Shown: positions 35,466 through 43,995 of the stretch, in pieces
Layout of the letters: each line of letters starts with the position of its first letter
How positions within the stretch are numbered: position 1 is the first letter of the stretch
NCBI RefSeq assembly: GCF_000252125.1
Contig: NZ_AHKF01000018.1
Location: forward strand, 248,001 to 312,000
From: Flavobacterium frigoris PS1
Lineage (GTDB): Bacteria; Bacteroidota; Bacteroidia; Flavobacteriales; Flavobacteriaceae
DNA: 64,000 bases
Direction: 5' to 3'
Program-made: the position numbers and the translations under genes
Notes under the pieces: model-generated
The model's database searches: none
What the model was told of the DNA's origin: nothing
The model's input: the letters and a program-made list of their open reading frames with translations, nothing else

Positions 35466-36851
35466 ATGAAAAAGTCAATAGTCTCTGTTGTTTTGGTTCT
35501 AAATAGTTTTTTTCTTTTTGCACAAACGAATGAAGAAAAAATGATCAAGGAAATTTATAAATCCTCGTTAACCAATTCTAAATGTTATTCTTGGTTGGAT
35601 CATCTATCCAATCAAATTGGTTCTCGTTTGTCGGGTTCTGCTAGTGCTGAAAAAGCGGTGCAATATACCAGGGCGCAAATGGAAACGTTAGGTTTTGATC
35701 GGGTTTATCTTCAAGAAGTGATGGTCCCTAAATGGATGAGAGGCGAAAAAGAAACTGCCTATATTCTTGACAATAAAAGTAAAACGAATGTGCCTATCTG
35801 CGCGTTAGGAGGTTCGATTGCCACTTCAAAAAGCGGACTTATCGCTGAAGTGATAGAAGTGCAAAGTTTGGAAGAATTAGCAGCCTTAGGAACGGATAAA
35901 ATTAAAGGTAAAATAGTGTTTTATAACCGTCCAATGGATAATGAACAAATAGAGTCATTTCATGCTTATTCCGGTGCTGTGGATCAAAGATATGATGGGG
36001 CCAAAGAAGCATCAAAGTTTGGAGCGGTGGGTACAATCGTGCGTTCCATGAACTTGAGACTGGATGACTTTCCTCATACGGGTGCTCAGAGTTACGGTGA
36101 TATTCCAAAATCGCAATACATTCCAACGGCTGCGATTAGTACAAACGGAGCTGAATTACTATCTAAAAAGCTAAAAAGCAACTCCAAATTGAAATTCTAT
36201 TTCAAACAATCCTGCGAGCAATTTGATGATGTATTGTCTCATAATGTGGTGGGAGAAATCAAAGGAACGGAACATCCTGACAAGATAATGGTTGTAGGTG
36301 GACATTTAGACTCTTGGGATCTAGCTGATGGTTCCCATGATGATGGAGCAGGAGTAGTCCAAAGCATGGAGGTAGTAAACATCTTTAAAAATCTTGGATA
36401 TAAACCCAAAAATACGATTCGCGTTGTTCTTTTTATGAATGAAGAAAATGGACTTAGAGGCGGTAAAAAATATGAGGAGCTTTCTTTAGCAAATAATGAG
36501 AATCATATATTCGCCCTAGAAAGTGACTCAGGTGGTTTCAGTCCAAGGGGATTTTCTTTAGAATGTGATGATGCTCAATTTGATAAAATAGCAAGCTTTA
36601 CAAAGGTATTTGAGCCTTATTTAATTCATAGTTTTGTAAAAGGACATAGTGGTTCAGATATTGGGCCGTTAACTTCTAAAAACATTGTAAAAGCAGGTTT
36701 AAAGCCAGATTCACAGCGCTATTTTGATTACCATCACGCTGCAAACGATAAATTTGATGCGGTGGATAAAAGAGAATTAGAACTTGGAGCTGCTACTATG
36801 GCTTCTTTGATGTATCTAATCGATCAAAATGGAATAGACACAAAACAGTAA
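35466..36851 (+). CDS. Secreted M28 family metallopeptidase with PA domain
   Basis: The frame opens at 35448, but the ATG at 35466 (MKKSIVSVVLVLNSFFLFAQ) fits both a standard signal peptide and the promoter position, giving 461 residues. A protease-associated insert lies in the middle (about 100-230). The M28 di-zinc site is clear: GGHLDSWD, SHDDGAG, MNEENG, LESDSGG and FDYHHAAND. Such enzymes are exported amino- or carboxypeptidases that trim peptides in the periplasm or outside. Though next to the glycan locus, terminators set it apart, so it is probably a separate unit. A bidirectional terminator follows. Confidence 0.9.
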   Translation: MKKSIVSVVLVLNSFFLFAQTNEEKMIKEIYKSSLTNSKCYSWLDHLSNQIGSRLSGSASAEKAVQYTRAQMETLGFDRVYLQEVMVPKWMRGEKETAYILDNKSKTNVPICALGGSIATSKSGLIAEVIEVQSLEELAALGTDKIKGKIVFYNRPMDNEQIESFHAYSGAVDQRYDGAKEASKFGAVGTIVRSMNLRLDDFPHTGAQSYGDIPKSQYIPTAAISTNGAELLSKKLKSNSKLKFYFKQSCEQFDDVLSHNVVGEIKGTEHPDKIMVVGGHLDSWDLADGSHDDGAGVVQSMEVVNIFKNLGYKPKNTIRVVLFMNEENGLRGGKKYEELSLANNENHIFALESDSGGFSPRGFSLECDDAQFDKIASFTKVFEPYLIHSFVKGHSGSDIGPLTSKNIVKAGLKPDSQRYFDYHHAANDKFDAVDKRELELGAATMASLMYLIDQNGIDTKQ

Positions 36852-36880
36852 TATTTTTTTAAAACTGTTCAGTTCTGAAA

Positions 36881-36911
36881 AAACCACAAGTATATTCTTG
36901 TGGTTTTTTTA
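36881..36911. terminator. Bidirectional terminator between the M28 peptidase and AI-2E transporter genes
   Basis: AAACCACAAG (36882-36891) and CTTGTGGTTT (36898-36907) form a perfect 10-bp stem flanked by A and T runs. It lies between two convergent genes. Confidence 0.88.
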
Positions 36912-36955
36912 TTTAATCCAAAGCGAGTATTTATCCGGCTTTGTAAATCATATTA

Positions 36956-38041
36956 TCACTTTGTTTTTTGAGGTTCGCCATCTCCCAATAACAGGGATAA
37001 TGTTTTTAAACTTTCCGTTCGATCGGCAATTAGCTTGGCTATGCTGGCAAAGGGAATGAAAAGGATCATTCCGGCCGCGCCCCATAATATTCCGCCTGCC
37101 GTAATCATGATGATGATTACGAGTGTGTTAATTTTTAGACGACTTCCTACCGCAAAAGGGAATATCACATAGGCTTCAAGAATTTGAACTATGGAAAAAA
37201 CAATAATAACGCCCAAAGGGTACCAAATTGAATTGAATGTAATCCAGGAAATAGCTATAGGTAAGAGAGAGGAAATCAAGATTCCGATATAAGGGATGAA
37301 AGTGAGAATGGATGCAATAAATCCAAACAGAACAGGATGAGGAATGCCAACGATTGCGAGGCCAACACTGTTTAATATACCGACGATTAGGTAAACCAGT
37401 AGCATTCCTTTTATGAAATTATAATAAGCATGTATAGTTTCGGTCAGAATTTCTTTTATGGTTTCTTTTCTTTCAGCTGGAAAAATCTGGTAAAGAACGT
37501 TAGCAAGTATTTGACGATGATAGAGTATGAGAGCCGAAAAAACGGGAATTATCAAGAGGTAAAAAAAGATTTGTGAAAATGAATATGCGGCATTCCGCAA
37601 AAAGGAAAGAGCCTGTGAGCCAGAGTTATTAATAGAGTTTTTAAAAAATTCAAGTTGTTCTTCCATGCTGATTTCAAACCGCTGTGCAATATAGACACTG
37701 ATTTGATTTAATGTTTCCAGAAGTTTTTTTCTGAATGGTTCCCATTCATGGGAGAACTGGTTTATTTGCATAAAAAGTAAATAAAAAAGGGTGACTGCAA
37801 AAACTAGTATAAAAGAAAGGGAAATTAAAATGGCTAAAGTTTTACTTACTCCCTTTTTTTCCATCCATTTACAAACGGGAAACAGAATGAAACTGATTAA
37901 CAATGAAAAACTGAGAGGGATAAAAAGCGTTTTTCCAAAGTAAAGCACGAAACAAATAAGTACAAAAAATTGAAGTATTTGAAGCGCTGAATATTCAGCG
38001 TTTGGGTAAATTGGATTTGTTCTTTTCGAAATTTGTTTCAT
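36956..38041 (-). CDS. AI-2E family transporter (PerM-like)
   Basis: This 361-residue membrane protein has two or three N-terminal helices (LQILQFFVLICFVLYFGKTLFIPLSFSLLISFILFPVCKWMEKKG), a soluble central segment (about 90-155), and then five or so C-terminal helices with the family landmarks IPVFSALILYHR, VGILNSVGLAIVGIPHPVLFGFIASILTFIPYIG and VIIIMITAGGILWGAAGMILFIPF. Members export small molecules or work as sodium/proton exchangers; the AI-2 name comes from one E. coli member and says little here. It is convergent with the M28 gene, and the PAS kinase gene lies 94 bp upstream. Confidence 0.9.
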   Translation of the reverse strand: MKQISKRTNPIYPNAEYSALQILQFFVLICFVLYFGKTLFIPLSFSLLISFILFPVCKWMEKKGVSKTLAILISLSFILVFAVTLFYLLFMQINQFSHEWEPFRKKLLETLNQISVYIAQRFEISMEEQLEFFKNSINNSGSQALSFLRNAAYSFSQIFFYLLIIPVFSALILYHRQILANVLYQIFPAERKETIKEILTETIHAYYNFIKGMLLVYLIVGILNSVGLAIVGIPHPVLFGFIASILTFIPYIGILISSLLPIAISWITFNSIWYPLGVIIVFSIVQILEAYVIFPFAVGSRLKINTLVIIIMITAGGILWGAAGMILFIPFASIAKLIADRTESLKTLSLLLGDGEPQKTK

Positions 38042-38135
38042 AAGAGTTTTGAACTTTAACGGTTAAATACTTCTGTTGCAACGCTTCTTTAATTCGCAAA
38101 AAAACTCAATGTTAGCCTAAACGACTCTTTTTATT

Positions 38136-39230
38136 TCAGGCTCTAAATGTTATGATAAATTCGGCACCTTCATTTATTTTACTCTCGACTCTGATGTGGC
38201 CGCCAAGATTGGTGACATGATTGTAAACTAAATAAAGACCAATGCCAGTACTATCCACATTAGTGTGGAATTTTTCATACAGCCCAAAAATCTTATTTTT
38301 TACCTTATCCATATCAAAACCTAACCCCTCATCAGAAAAAATTAACTGTTTCACCCCATTGACTTCTTTAGATTGGATATTAATAATGGGCACATGATGT
38401 GGTTTTGAATATTTAATAGAGTTGGTTAATAAATTCAAAAAAATACTTTTAATATACGCTTTGTTAAAAGTAACATTCTCAAAGCCTGAAAAGTCAATAT
38501 TTATAATTGCTTTTGAATCATGTACCAGAGAATTTATGGAGGCGAGTACTTCATTAAGAGATTCACTTAAGTTTACTTCTTCGATTTGGGTATTTATATT
38601 CTCATTTTCAACCAATTCATCTATCGAATCGTTTAAAGTTTGTTTTAAATTTTCACTTGTTAATTTAAGAATGTTAATTAATTCCAATGTTTCCGGATCG
38701 TTGATTTTAGAAATATCGATAAGGCTAAAAACGGAAAGCATGTTATTAATAGGAGACTTTAAATCATGGGATGTTTTGTGTGATCGAACGGTAAGTTCCT
38801 TATTAATTTGGGTAAGATTAGCAAGAAGTAAATTTCTTTCTTGTTCGACTCTTTTTTTATGTGTGATATTCTTAGCAATTGCATAAATTAAATGTTCAGA
38901 CTCGATAGGCATTGATGTCCAAGACAACCAAACTATCTCTCCGCTTTTAGTTAAATATCGATTTTCGAAATTTAAAAGCGGCTTGTTTTTATACACCTGC
39001 TCTCTGGTTTCGATAGTAATTTTAAGGTCTGGTTCGTAAACAAAACTACTTATTGGGTTAGCATACAATTCCTCATCTGAATAGCCTAATAATTTTGAAA
39101 CAGCGGGATTTATCCTCTTGAAATACCCATCAAATCCTGCAATACAAATAAAATCGGCTGAGATATTAAAAAAATTATCGAAGTGATATACTTCCCCTAA
39201 ATCAGGATTTGTTTTTTTTATAGTCTTCAT
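38136..39230 (-). CDS. PAS domain sensor histidine kinase
   Basis: This 364-residue soluble kinase has an N-terminal PAS fold (about 22-130: FFNISADFICIAGFDGYFKRINPAVSKLLGYSDEEL) with a PAC-like end (GEIVWLSWTSMPIE). A short coiled coil and HisKA follow (SHKTSHDLKSPINNML; the His of SHDLKSP is phosphorylated), then HATPase_c (LLTNSIKYS, FSDEGLGFD, GIGLYLVYNHVTNLGG). The protein ends right after the ATPase, so it has no receiver. No response regulator is adjacent, making it an orphan. The PAS may sense a small ligand or redox state; no cofactor residue stands out. Confidence 0.92.
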   Translation of the reverse strand: MKTIKKTNPDLGEVYHFDNFFNISADFICIAGFDGYFKRINPAVSKLLGYSDEELYANPISSFVYEPDLKITIETREQVYKNKPLLNFENRYLTKSGEIVWLSWTSMPIESEHLIYAIAKNITHKKRVEQERNLLLANLTQINKELTVRSHKTSHDLKSPINNMLSVFSLIDISKINDPETLELINILKLTSENLKQTLNDSIDELVENENINTQIEEVNLSESLNEVLASINSLVHDSKAIINIDFSGFENVTFNKAYIKSIFLNLLTNSIKYSKPHHVPIINIQSKEVNGVKQLIFSDEGLGFDMDKVKNKIFGLYEKFHTNVDSTGIGLYLVYNHVTNLGGHIRVESKINEGAEFIITFRA

Positions 39231-39352
39231 TTACTTTGTATTATATTAAAACGGAATATGTTTTCGAATTTAAGATTAAATTTTGTTTTTTTCTAAAATT
39301 ATGTTTGAAAATTTTAATTTAAGTAGGATGGGTTTGAGGATTTGTTCAAAAT

Positions 39353-39383
39353 AAAAGAACCACGCAATGCGTGGCTCTTTTAT
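39353..39383 (-). terminator. Terminator behind kdsA
   Basis: AAAAGAACCACGC (39353-39365) pairs with GCGTGGCTCTTTT (39369-39381), one mismatch. On the minus strand it is followed by ATTTTG. It lies just after the kdsA stop at 39405. Confidence 0.85.
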
Positions 39384-39404
39384 TTATCTTCAAAAGGGCT
39401 AGAT

Positions 39405-40223
39405 TTAAAATGAATTTACCGTTTTTCTGATGGCCACAAGTTTGGTCATTAAAGCTTCAAAATAGTCCAAATGCAACATATTTGCACCATCGCTTTTTGC
39501 ATTAGCGGGATCAAAATGAGTTTCGATAAAAATTCCATCAACACCTACGGCAATTCCTGCTTTGGCAATGGTTTCAATCATATCTGGTCTTCCACCTGTT
39601 ACACCTGCAGTTTGGTTGGGTTGTTGCAAAGAATGTGTTACATCAAGTACTGTCGTCGCATATTGTTGCATAGTAGGAATTCCTCTGAAATCAACAATCA
39701 TATCTTGATATCCAAACATGGTTCCACGATCCGTAACCATTACATTTTCATTGCTACAGTCCAAAACCTTTTGTACTGCATGCTTCATGCTTTCTGGACT
39801 CATAAATTGTCCTTTTTTCAAGTTAACTACTTTTCCAGTATTGGCCGCAGCCACTACTAAATCAGTTTGACGTACCAAGAAAGCTGGAATTTGCAATATG
39901 TCCACATATTGGGCAGCTAAATCAGCATCCTCATTAGTGTGTATATCAGTAACGGTAGGGACATTAAAAGTTTCAGATACTTTTCTCAGTATTTTAAGCG
40001 CTTTTTCATCTCCAATTCCTGAGAAACTATCAATTCTTGATCGATTTGCTTTCTTAAAAGAACCCTTAAAAACGAAAGGTATTTGTAATTTATCGGTGAT
40101 TCCTATCAGTTTCTCAGCAATTCGCATTGCCATTTCTTCACCTTCAATGGCGCAAGGTCCAGCAAGCAAAAAGAAATTGCCGCTATCAGTATACTTAATT
40201 TGTGGAATATCTTGTATGTTCAT
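39405..40223 (-). CDS. kdsA: 3-deoxy-8-phosphooctulonate (Kdo-8-phosphate) synthase
   Basis: This 272-residue TIM-barrel enzyme condenses phosphoenolpyruvate with arabinose 5-phosphate to give Kdo-8-phosphate, the first committed step towards the inner core sugar of LPS. Signatures are LLAGPCAIEG, FVFKGSFKKANRSRIDSFSGIG, VPTVTDIHTNEDA, LQIPAFLVRQTDL, KKGQFMSPE, VTDRGTMFGYQDMIVDFRGI and GGRPDMIE. It is cytosolic. A -7 element sits 21 bp before the ATG, so the leader is only about 14 nt. A small lipoprotein gene lies upstream on the same strand, with a repeat element in between. Confidence 0.97.
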   Translation of the reverse strand: MNIQDIPQIKYTDSGNFFLLAGPCAIEGEEMAMRIAEKLIGITDKLQIPFVFKGSFKKANRSRIDSFSGIGDEKALKILRKVSETFNVPTVTDIHTNEDADLAAQYVDILQIPAFLVRQTDLVVAAANTGKVVNLKKGQFMSPESMKHAVQKVLDCSNENVMVTDRGTMFGYQDMIVDFRGIPTMQQYATTVLDVTHSLQQPNQTAGVTGGRPDMIETIAKAGIAVGVDGIFIETHFDPANAKSDGANMLHLDYFEALMTKLVAIRKTVNSF

Positions 40224-40243
40224 AGTTGTATTATTTAAAGCTG

Positions 40244-40251
40244 CAAAGGTA
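40244..40251 (-). promoter_or_regulatory. -7 promoter element of kdsA (TACCTTTG)
   Basis: An exact TAnnTTTG match on the minus strand; the next TTG upstream is 25 bp away, slightly longer than usual. The predicted leader is very short (about 14 nt). Confidence 0.55.
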
Positions 40252-40312
40252 GTTATGATTTGCGATTTACGGTTTACAATTTATATTTTTTATAGCTAAG
40301 AACAGTATGAAC

Positions 40313-40393
40313 AGGAGCTAATTCCTGCTATCCGCTTTAATCTTCTTGTTTTTAAAGAAAAAACAAGAAGGATTTCGCTGCTATCAGGGCTAG
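40313..40393. repeat. Intergenic repeat element, copy 1
   Basis: An 80-bp intergenic sequence beginning with GGAGCTAATTCCTGCT and ending GCTGCTATCAGGGCTA, with an internal hairpin (CTTCTTGTTT ... AAACAAGAAG). A second copy with the same ends lies at 59001-59073. From memory, this looks like a repeat spread through Flavobacterium intergenic DNA. Confidence 0.6.
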
Positions 40394-40405
40394 GGGACTG
40401 TGCTT

Positions 40406-40861
40406 TTAATTAATTTTCTTTAAACTAAAACCAACGGGCACTTTTAGAAAGCCCTTTTCATAGATATTCATATACAATAAGATAGGCTTTTTAATGCCAT
40501 CCCATTTCACTTCATAAACATCTAAGAATCCAGCTCCCATTTCACTTCTCTTTGTAGGAAACGGGCAGCAGCTTTCTATCTTGACAAAGGTTATTTTTTG
40601 TCCTTTAGGCCCTGCCAAAGCATTTAAAAAACGTTCTTGATTGACTGTCTCATTCCTCGTGCTGTAATAGAAAACATTGATAGGATAATCCTTGTCATAT
40701 CCATATTTTGGATCCTTACTATATTCTGTAAGGACAAAAGTATTGTTTTTACTAAGCTGTGGAAGCGGTGCATTGTCATCAATATTTTTTATAGTCGACT
40801 TGGTACTAATACAAGAAGTAAATAAGAATATTGAAGCAATAAAAAGCATTGTTTTTTTCAT
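40406..40861 (-). CDS. Small lipoprotein of unknown function near kdsA
   Basis: This 151-residue protein has a lipoprotein signal peptide (MKKTMLFIASIFLFTSC, Cys17). The mature part contains NNTFVLTEYSKDPKYGYDKDYPINVFY, QERFLNALAGPKGQKITFVKIESCCPFPTK and GAGFLDVYEVKWDG. Similar small proteins next to kdsA in flavobacteria are often mislabelled as Kdo-8-phosphate aldolase because of that neighbour; there is no enzyme motif here. A possible zinc or disulfide pair, Cys-Cys, lies in ESCCPF. It has its own -7 element 44 bp upstream. Function unknown; membrane anchoring is likely. Confidence 0.85.
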   Translation of the reverse strand: MKKTMLFIASIFLFTSCISTKSTIKNIDDNAPLPQLSKNNTFVLTEYSKDPKYGYDKDYPINVFYYSTRNETVNQERFLNALAGPKGQKITFVKIESCCPFPTKRSEMGAGFLDVYEVKWDGIKKPILLYMNIYEKGFLKVPVGFSLKKIN

Positions 40862-40905
40862 GTAATTGGTATAAGTTGGTGTGCGAGTCTAATTTTTTAT
40901 TACTA

Positions 40906-40913
40906 CAAATATA
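40906..40913 (-). promoter_or_regulatory. -7 promoter element of the small lipoprotein gene (TATATTTG)
   Basis: An exact TAnnTTTG match on the minus strand, 44 bp before the ATG at 40861. No -33 element was recognised. Confidence 0.5.
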
Positions 40914-40990
40914 ATCAGAACTAGGAAGGCTATCGCAGCTGTCATCAATATTTGTTATTGGTTTGTTCTATTTTTAAAATAGAGAATCCT

Positions 40991-40998
40991 TACTTTTG
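40991..40998 (+). promoter_or_regulatory. -7 promoter element of the YeeE/YedE genes (TACTTTTG)
   Basis: An exact match 18 bp before the ATG at 41017, with TTTG 25 bp upstream. It overlaps the TTG codon at 40996, ruling that out as a start: the true start is the ATG at 41017. Confidence 0.6.
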
Positions 40999-41016
40999 CC
41001 AAAATTAAAATTAAAT

Positions 41017-41574
41017 ATGGAGATTATTTTTCAAACATGGCCTTGGTATGTATCCGGTTTTTTGATTGGAATGATTATGCTTTGTCTAATCTATTTCGGT
41101 AAAACTTTTGGGATGTCATCAAACTTGCGTTCCATGTGTTCGATAATGGGAGCGGGTAAGCGTACTGCTTTTTTTGACTTTGACTGGAAAGAACAACGAT
41201 GGAATTTAGTTGTTGTCGTAGGTGCTATGTTAGGTGGTTTTGTGGCGGTTCATTTTATGAGTAGTCCTTCAAATGTTGACATAAACCCAAAAACTATTGC
41301 ACAATTAGCGCAGTTGGGAATTGATGCACCAAACGGAAAATTGGTTCCTGATGCGCTTTTTGGCACTCCTGTTTTTCAATCTCCTAAAGGTATACTTATA
41401 CTTCTGATAGGTGGTATTCTAATTGGTTTTGGTACACGTTACGCCGGTGGATGTACATCGGGACACGCTATCTCTGGATTGAGTAATTTACAAGTCCCTT
41501 CTTTAAAAGCGGTAATTGGCTTTTTTATAGGTGGTTTGATTATGGCTTATTTTATATTCCCTTTAATTTTTTAG
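41017..41574 (+). CDS. YeeE/YedE family sulfur-transport-like membrane protein, first half
   Basis: The ATG at 41017 gives 185 residues; the upstream TTG lies within the promoter. The protein has four or more hydrophobic helices. The YeeE/YedE signature GTRYAGGCTSGHAISGLSNLQ lies in the C-terminal third, with the conserved Cys in GGCTSGH. A second cysteine is in LRSMCSIMGAGK. Family members move thiosulfate or related sulfur compounds, or persulfide, across the inner membrane using conserved cysteines. The second half-size partner begins 4 bp downstream; together they match one full-length YeeE. A rhodanese or sulfur-oxidation gene is not adjacent. Confidence 0.9.
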   Translation: MEIIFQTWPWYVSGFLIGMIMLCLIYFGKTFGMSSNLRSMCSIMGAGKRTAFFDFDWKEQRWNLVVVVGAMLGGFVAVHFMSSPSNVDINPKTIAQLAQLGIDAPNGKLVPDALFGTPVFQSPKGILILLIGGILIGFGTRYAGGCTSGHAISGLSNLQVPSLKAVIGFFIGGLIMAYFIFPLIF

Positions 41575-41577
41575 AAA

Positions 41578-41991
41578 ATGAAAATATTAAAATATTTATT
41601 AGTTGGTTTTGTTTTCGGAATTGTATTAACAAAGTCAGAAGCAGTTTCTTGGTATCGAATTTATGAAATGTTCCAGTTTCAATCTTTTCATATGTATGGA
41701 ATAATAATGGTAGCAATAGGTACAGGAATAATTGGAATCCAAATTATAAAAAGAAGAAAAGTAAAAGACATTAAAGGACTGTCTATTGAGATCGCAGATA
41801 AAGAATCGGGATCGATTCGCTACTGGGTTGGAGGGATCTTTTTCGGACTAGGCTGGGCTCTTGTGGGTTCTTGTCCAGGACCAATATTTATTTTGCTTGG
41901 AGCTGGTTTCTGGAGTATTCTGATTGTTCTTTTTGGAGCTTTATTAGGCACTTATATATATGGAGTGTTCAAAGACAAATTGCCTCATTAA
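41578..41991 (+). CDS. YeeE/YedE-like (DUF6691) membrane protein, second half
   Basis: The 137-residue protein has about four membrane helices. Conserved features are GFVFGIVLTKSEAVSWYRIYEMFQFQSFHMYG at the start and FFGLGWALVGSCPGPIFILLGAG, with the key cysteine in GSCPGP. It forms a pair with the preceding gene (4-bp gap), comparable to the PmpA/PmpB pairs proposed to import sulfur compounds. The cysteines of the two halves likely face one another along the transport path; this is inference from the family. A terminator follows that overlaps the convergent gene. Confidence 0.88.
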   Translation: MKILKYLLVGFVFGIVLTKSEAVSWYRIYEMFQFQSFHMYGIIMVAIGTGIIGIQIIKRRKVKDIKGLSIEIADKESGSIRYWVGGIFFGLGWALVGSCPGPIFILLGAGFWSILIVLFGALLGTYIYGVFKDKLPH

Positions 41992-42011
41992 CACTATCTT
42001 TTTCATCATTT

Positions 42012-42050
42012 AAAATAGCATTTCTTAAAAAAGAGGATGCTATTTTTTTT
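42012..42050 (+). terminator. Terminator of the YeeE/YedE pair
   Basis: AAAATAGCAT (42012-42021) pairs with ATGCTATTTT (42037-42046), followed by T. It overlaps the last bases of the convergent lysoplasmalogenase gene. Confidence 0.75.
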
Positions 42051-42711
42051 GATTTAATTTTAAAATCCCTACTACAATTAAGTATTGAGCAATTAAATAA
42101 GTGACCATAATTAGAAAAGAACTCATTACAATAGAGGAGTAAAACTTATTGAAAGCCAAAATACTATCAGAACTAACAAAAGCAATCGCGCCTATCAAAA
42201 TATACCAACTTCCCGACTTTTCCCAGTTTAAAAAACCTTTTAGGGCAAATAAAAGCATGGTTGAAATGACTAAGGCATAAACAAAAACAGGCAGCGTTAA
42301 ATCTCCCAACGTTGGTAAAAGAATAGAAATCATAACAAATAAATACACGATTATAACAGTAACACCAATCCAGAAGACAGCCTTGTTTTTTCGATTTTTG
42401 TATTTTAACTGTTTATTAAAAAGTAATATATAGACAATATGCGATATTAAAAAGGCAATCAGACCCACTATGAAAAAAAGTTCGTCTCGATCTGCAAAAA
42501 GGAGAATAATGTCTCCAATCCATGAAAAAGTTAAGGCTGTCAAAAGGAATTTTTTTGATGGAAAACTGCCGCTAAAAAATACTGCTAACAGTAGAAAAGG
42601 GATTAAAAATGGCTTTAGGAACCAAGCAATCTCTTCCTGACCTAAAAGTATAATTAGAAGGTAAAATAAGCTTATACCCAGATAGCTCTTTAATAGCAGT
42701 TCGTTTTTCAT
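42040..42711 (-). CDS. YhhN/TMEM86-type lysoplasmalogenase family protein
   Basis: This 223-residue, almost fully hydrophobic protein has about seven to eight membrane helices and the YhhN pattern: FLTALTFSWIGDIILLF, GLIAFLISHIVYILLF, VYALVISTMLLFALKG and GAIAFVSSDSILAFNKF (Asp and Ser-Asp within helices). The studied relatives (TMEM86) split the vinyl-ether bond of lysoplasmalogen. It ends 7 bp before the AGMO-like hydroxylase gene starts, in operon order hydroxylase then lysoplasmalogenase. That pairing matches two steps of ether-lipid breakdown, though activity on ether lipids in this organism is inference. Confidence 0.85.
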   Translation of the reverse strand: MKNELLLKSYLGISLFYLLIILLGQEEIAWFLKPFLIPFLLLAVFFSGSFPSKKFLLTALTFSWIGDIILLFADRDELFFIVGLIAFLISHIVYILLFNKQLKYKNRKNKAVFWIGVTVIIVYLFVMISILLPTLGDLTLPVFVYALVISTMLLFALKGFLNWEKSGSWYILIGAIAFVSSDSILAFNKFYSSIVMSSFLIMVTYLIAQYLIVVGILKLNQKK

Positions 42712-42718
42712 ATTTTGG

Positions 42719-43990
42719 TTATGAATTAATAAGTATTCCTTTTTTTACTCTGAACTCAAAAAACACAAAATAAAAGTTCATGGCTAGTGAAATAAACAAA
42801 TAACCGATAATCAAATAATTGACAATTGGGAAATGTGAATTAAGACCAAACCAATCTCCAAAATAGGCAAGTACACTAATAGCGGTCAAAAAGCGGAAGC
42901 TTTCCCAATAGATTGAATATTTACTTTTATCCATTAACTCCGTATAACTGTAAATAGTTAAAAAGATAAATAAGCCATAAATAAAAATATTAGGTAAACC
43001 GATATTGCCTATGTTATTGAATAAAAAAGCAACAATAACTAAAGTAATCAAAGCTTGCACCATCGACCAATATGTAAGGTTTAAAGAACTTTCGGAACCG
43101 TACTTTTCAAAGTTGTAGACATCGGTAATTTTATTTACAGGATATTTTTCTTCAAAATTTTCTGGACGCCATCCTGTTGGTTTGAACCAAATGGTCAATT
43201 TGTCTTTCCATTTTTCAGCGCGCCAAGCATCAGAGATCAATAGCGCAAGATGTTGAAAATTAATCTTTATAGGATTCCAGGTGCTAGCAGGTCTCGTTAT
43301 ACCAAATACAGGAGGCACTGTTTCTAGTTCTTCTTGAAAAGTGCCAAACCATTTATCCCAAAAAATAAATATCTGCCCATGGTTTTTATCAATATATTCG
43401 GCATTTATGGCATGATGCACACGATGATGTGACGGAGTGACTAGTATTTTCTCTAGAATCCCCATTTTCTTAATGTGTTTTGTATGGTACCAAAACTGGA
43501 GGAATAATTGAATTGGCAGTGTTATGATTATGACTTTGGCCGGAACACCTATTAGGGCAGCGGGAATCAATATAAAAGTAAAAAGATTTATGAAAGTTGA
43601 TATGGACTGGCGCAGGGCGCAAGCAAGGTTAAACTCTTCACTGCTATGATGTACGGCATGTTTATTCCAGAAAAAATTAACTTGGTGTGCTATACGATGA
43701 TTCCAATAGCCATAAAAATCGATAATGACGAAGGCCACAAGATAGGTAAGCACATCAGCTTCTAAAGTAAATAATCCTATTTTAGAGACCATCCAGTCAT
43801 AAGAAATGAAGGTGATACTAAGCCCTAAAACGTCTTTTACAGCATTTGTAATACCGGAACTAACGCTTGATACGCCATCCATTAAGGGGACACTGTCTTC
43901 TCCTTTATATGACCCATAAATCTTTTCAATTATAATCAATACCAAAAAAAGCGGCATCGCTATAATTAATATTTTACCATATTCTTCCAT
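42719..43990 (-). CDS. Sterol desaturase/fatty acid hydroxylase family, alkylglycerol monooxygenase-like
   Basis: The 423-residue protein has helices at about 8-25, 50-68, 80-96, 130-165 and more after 300. The di-iron histidine boxes are complete: HRIAH (98-102), HAVHHSS (111-117), WYHTKH (167-172) and HRVHH (189-193), followed by HGQIFIFWDKWFGTFQ (204-219). This layout, with a long C-terminal membrane part, is that of alkylglycerol monooxygenase, which hydroxylates glyceryl ethers and needs a pterin cofactor. It is cotranscribed with a lysoplasmalogenase-like gene. The substrate is not certain; a carotenoid or fatty-acid hydroxylase is possible. A large palindrome sits at its promoter. Confidence 0.87.
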   Translation of the reverse strand: MEEYGKILIIAMPLFLVLIIIEKIYGSYKGEDSVPLMDGVSSVSSGITNAVKDVLGLSITFISYDWMVSKIGLFTLEADVLTYLVAFVIIDFYGYWNHRIAHQVNFFWNKHAVHHSSEEFNLACALRQSISTFINLFTFILIPAALIGVPAKVIIITLPIQLFLQFWYHTKHIKKMGILEKILVTPSHHRVHHAINAEYIDKNHGQIFIFWDKWFGTFQEELETVPPVFGITRPASTWNPIKINFQHLALLISDAWRAEKWKDKLTIWFKPTGWRPENFEEKYPVNKITDVYNFEKYGSESSLNLTYWSMVQALITLVIVAFLFNNIGNIGLPNIFIYGLFIFLTIYSYTELMDKSKYSIYWESFRFLTAISVLAYFGDWFGLNSHFPIVNYLIIGYLFISLAMNFYFVFFEFRVKKGILINS

Positions 43991-43995
43991 AAAAA

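Noticed and set aside
40996-41016. Upstream TTG start for the first YeeE/YedE gene
   Set aside because: It lies in the -7 promoter element; the ATG at 41017 is the start.
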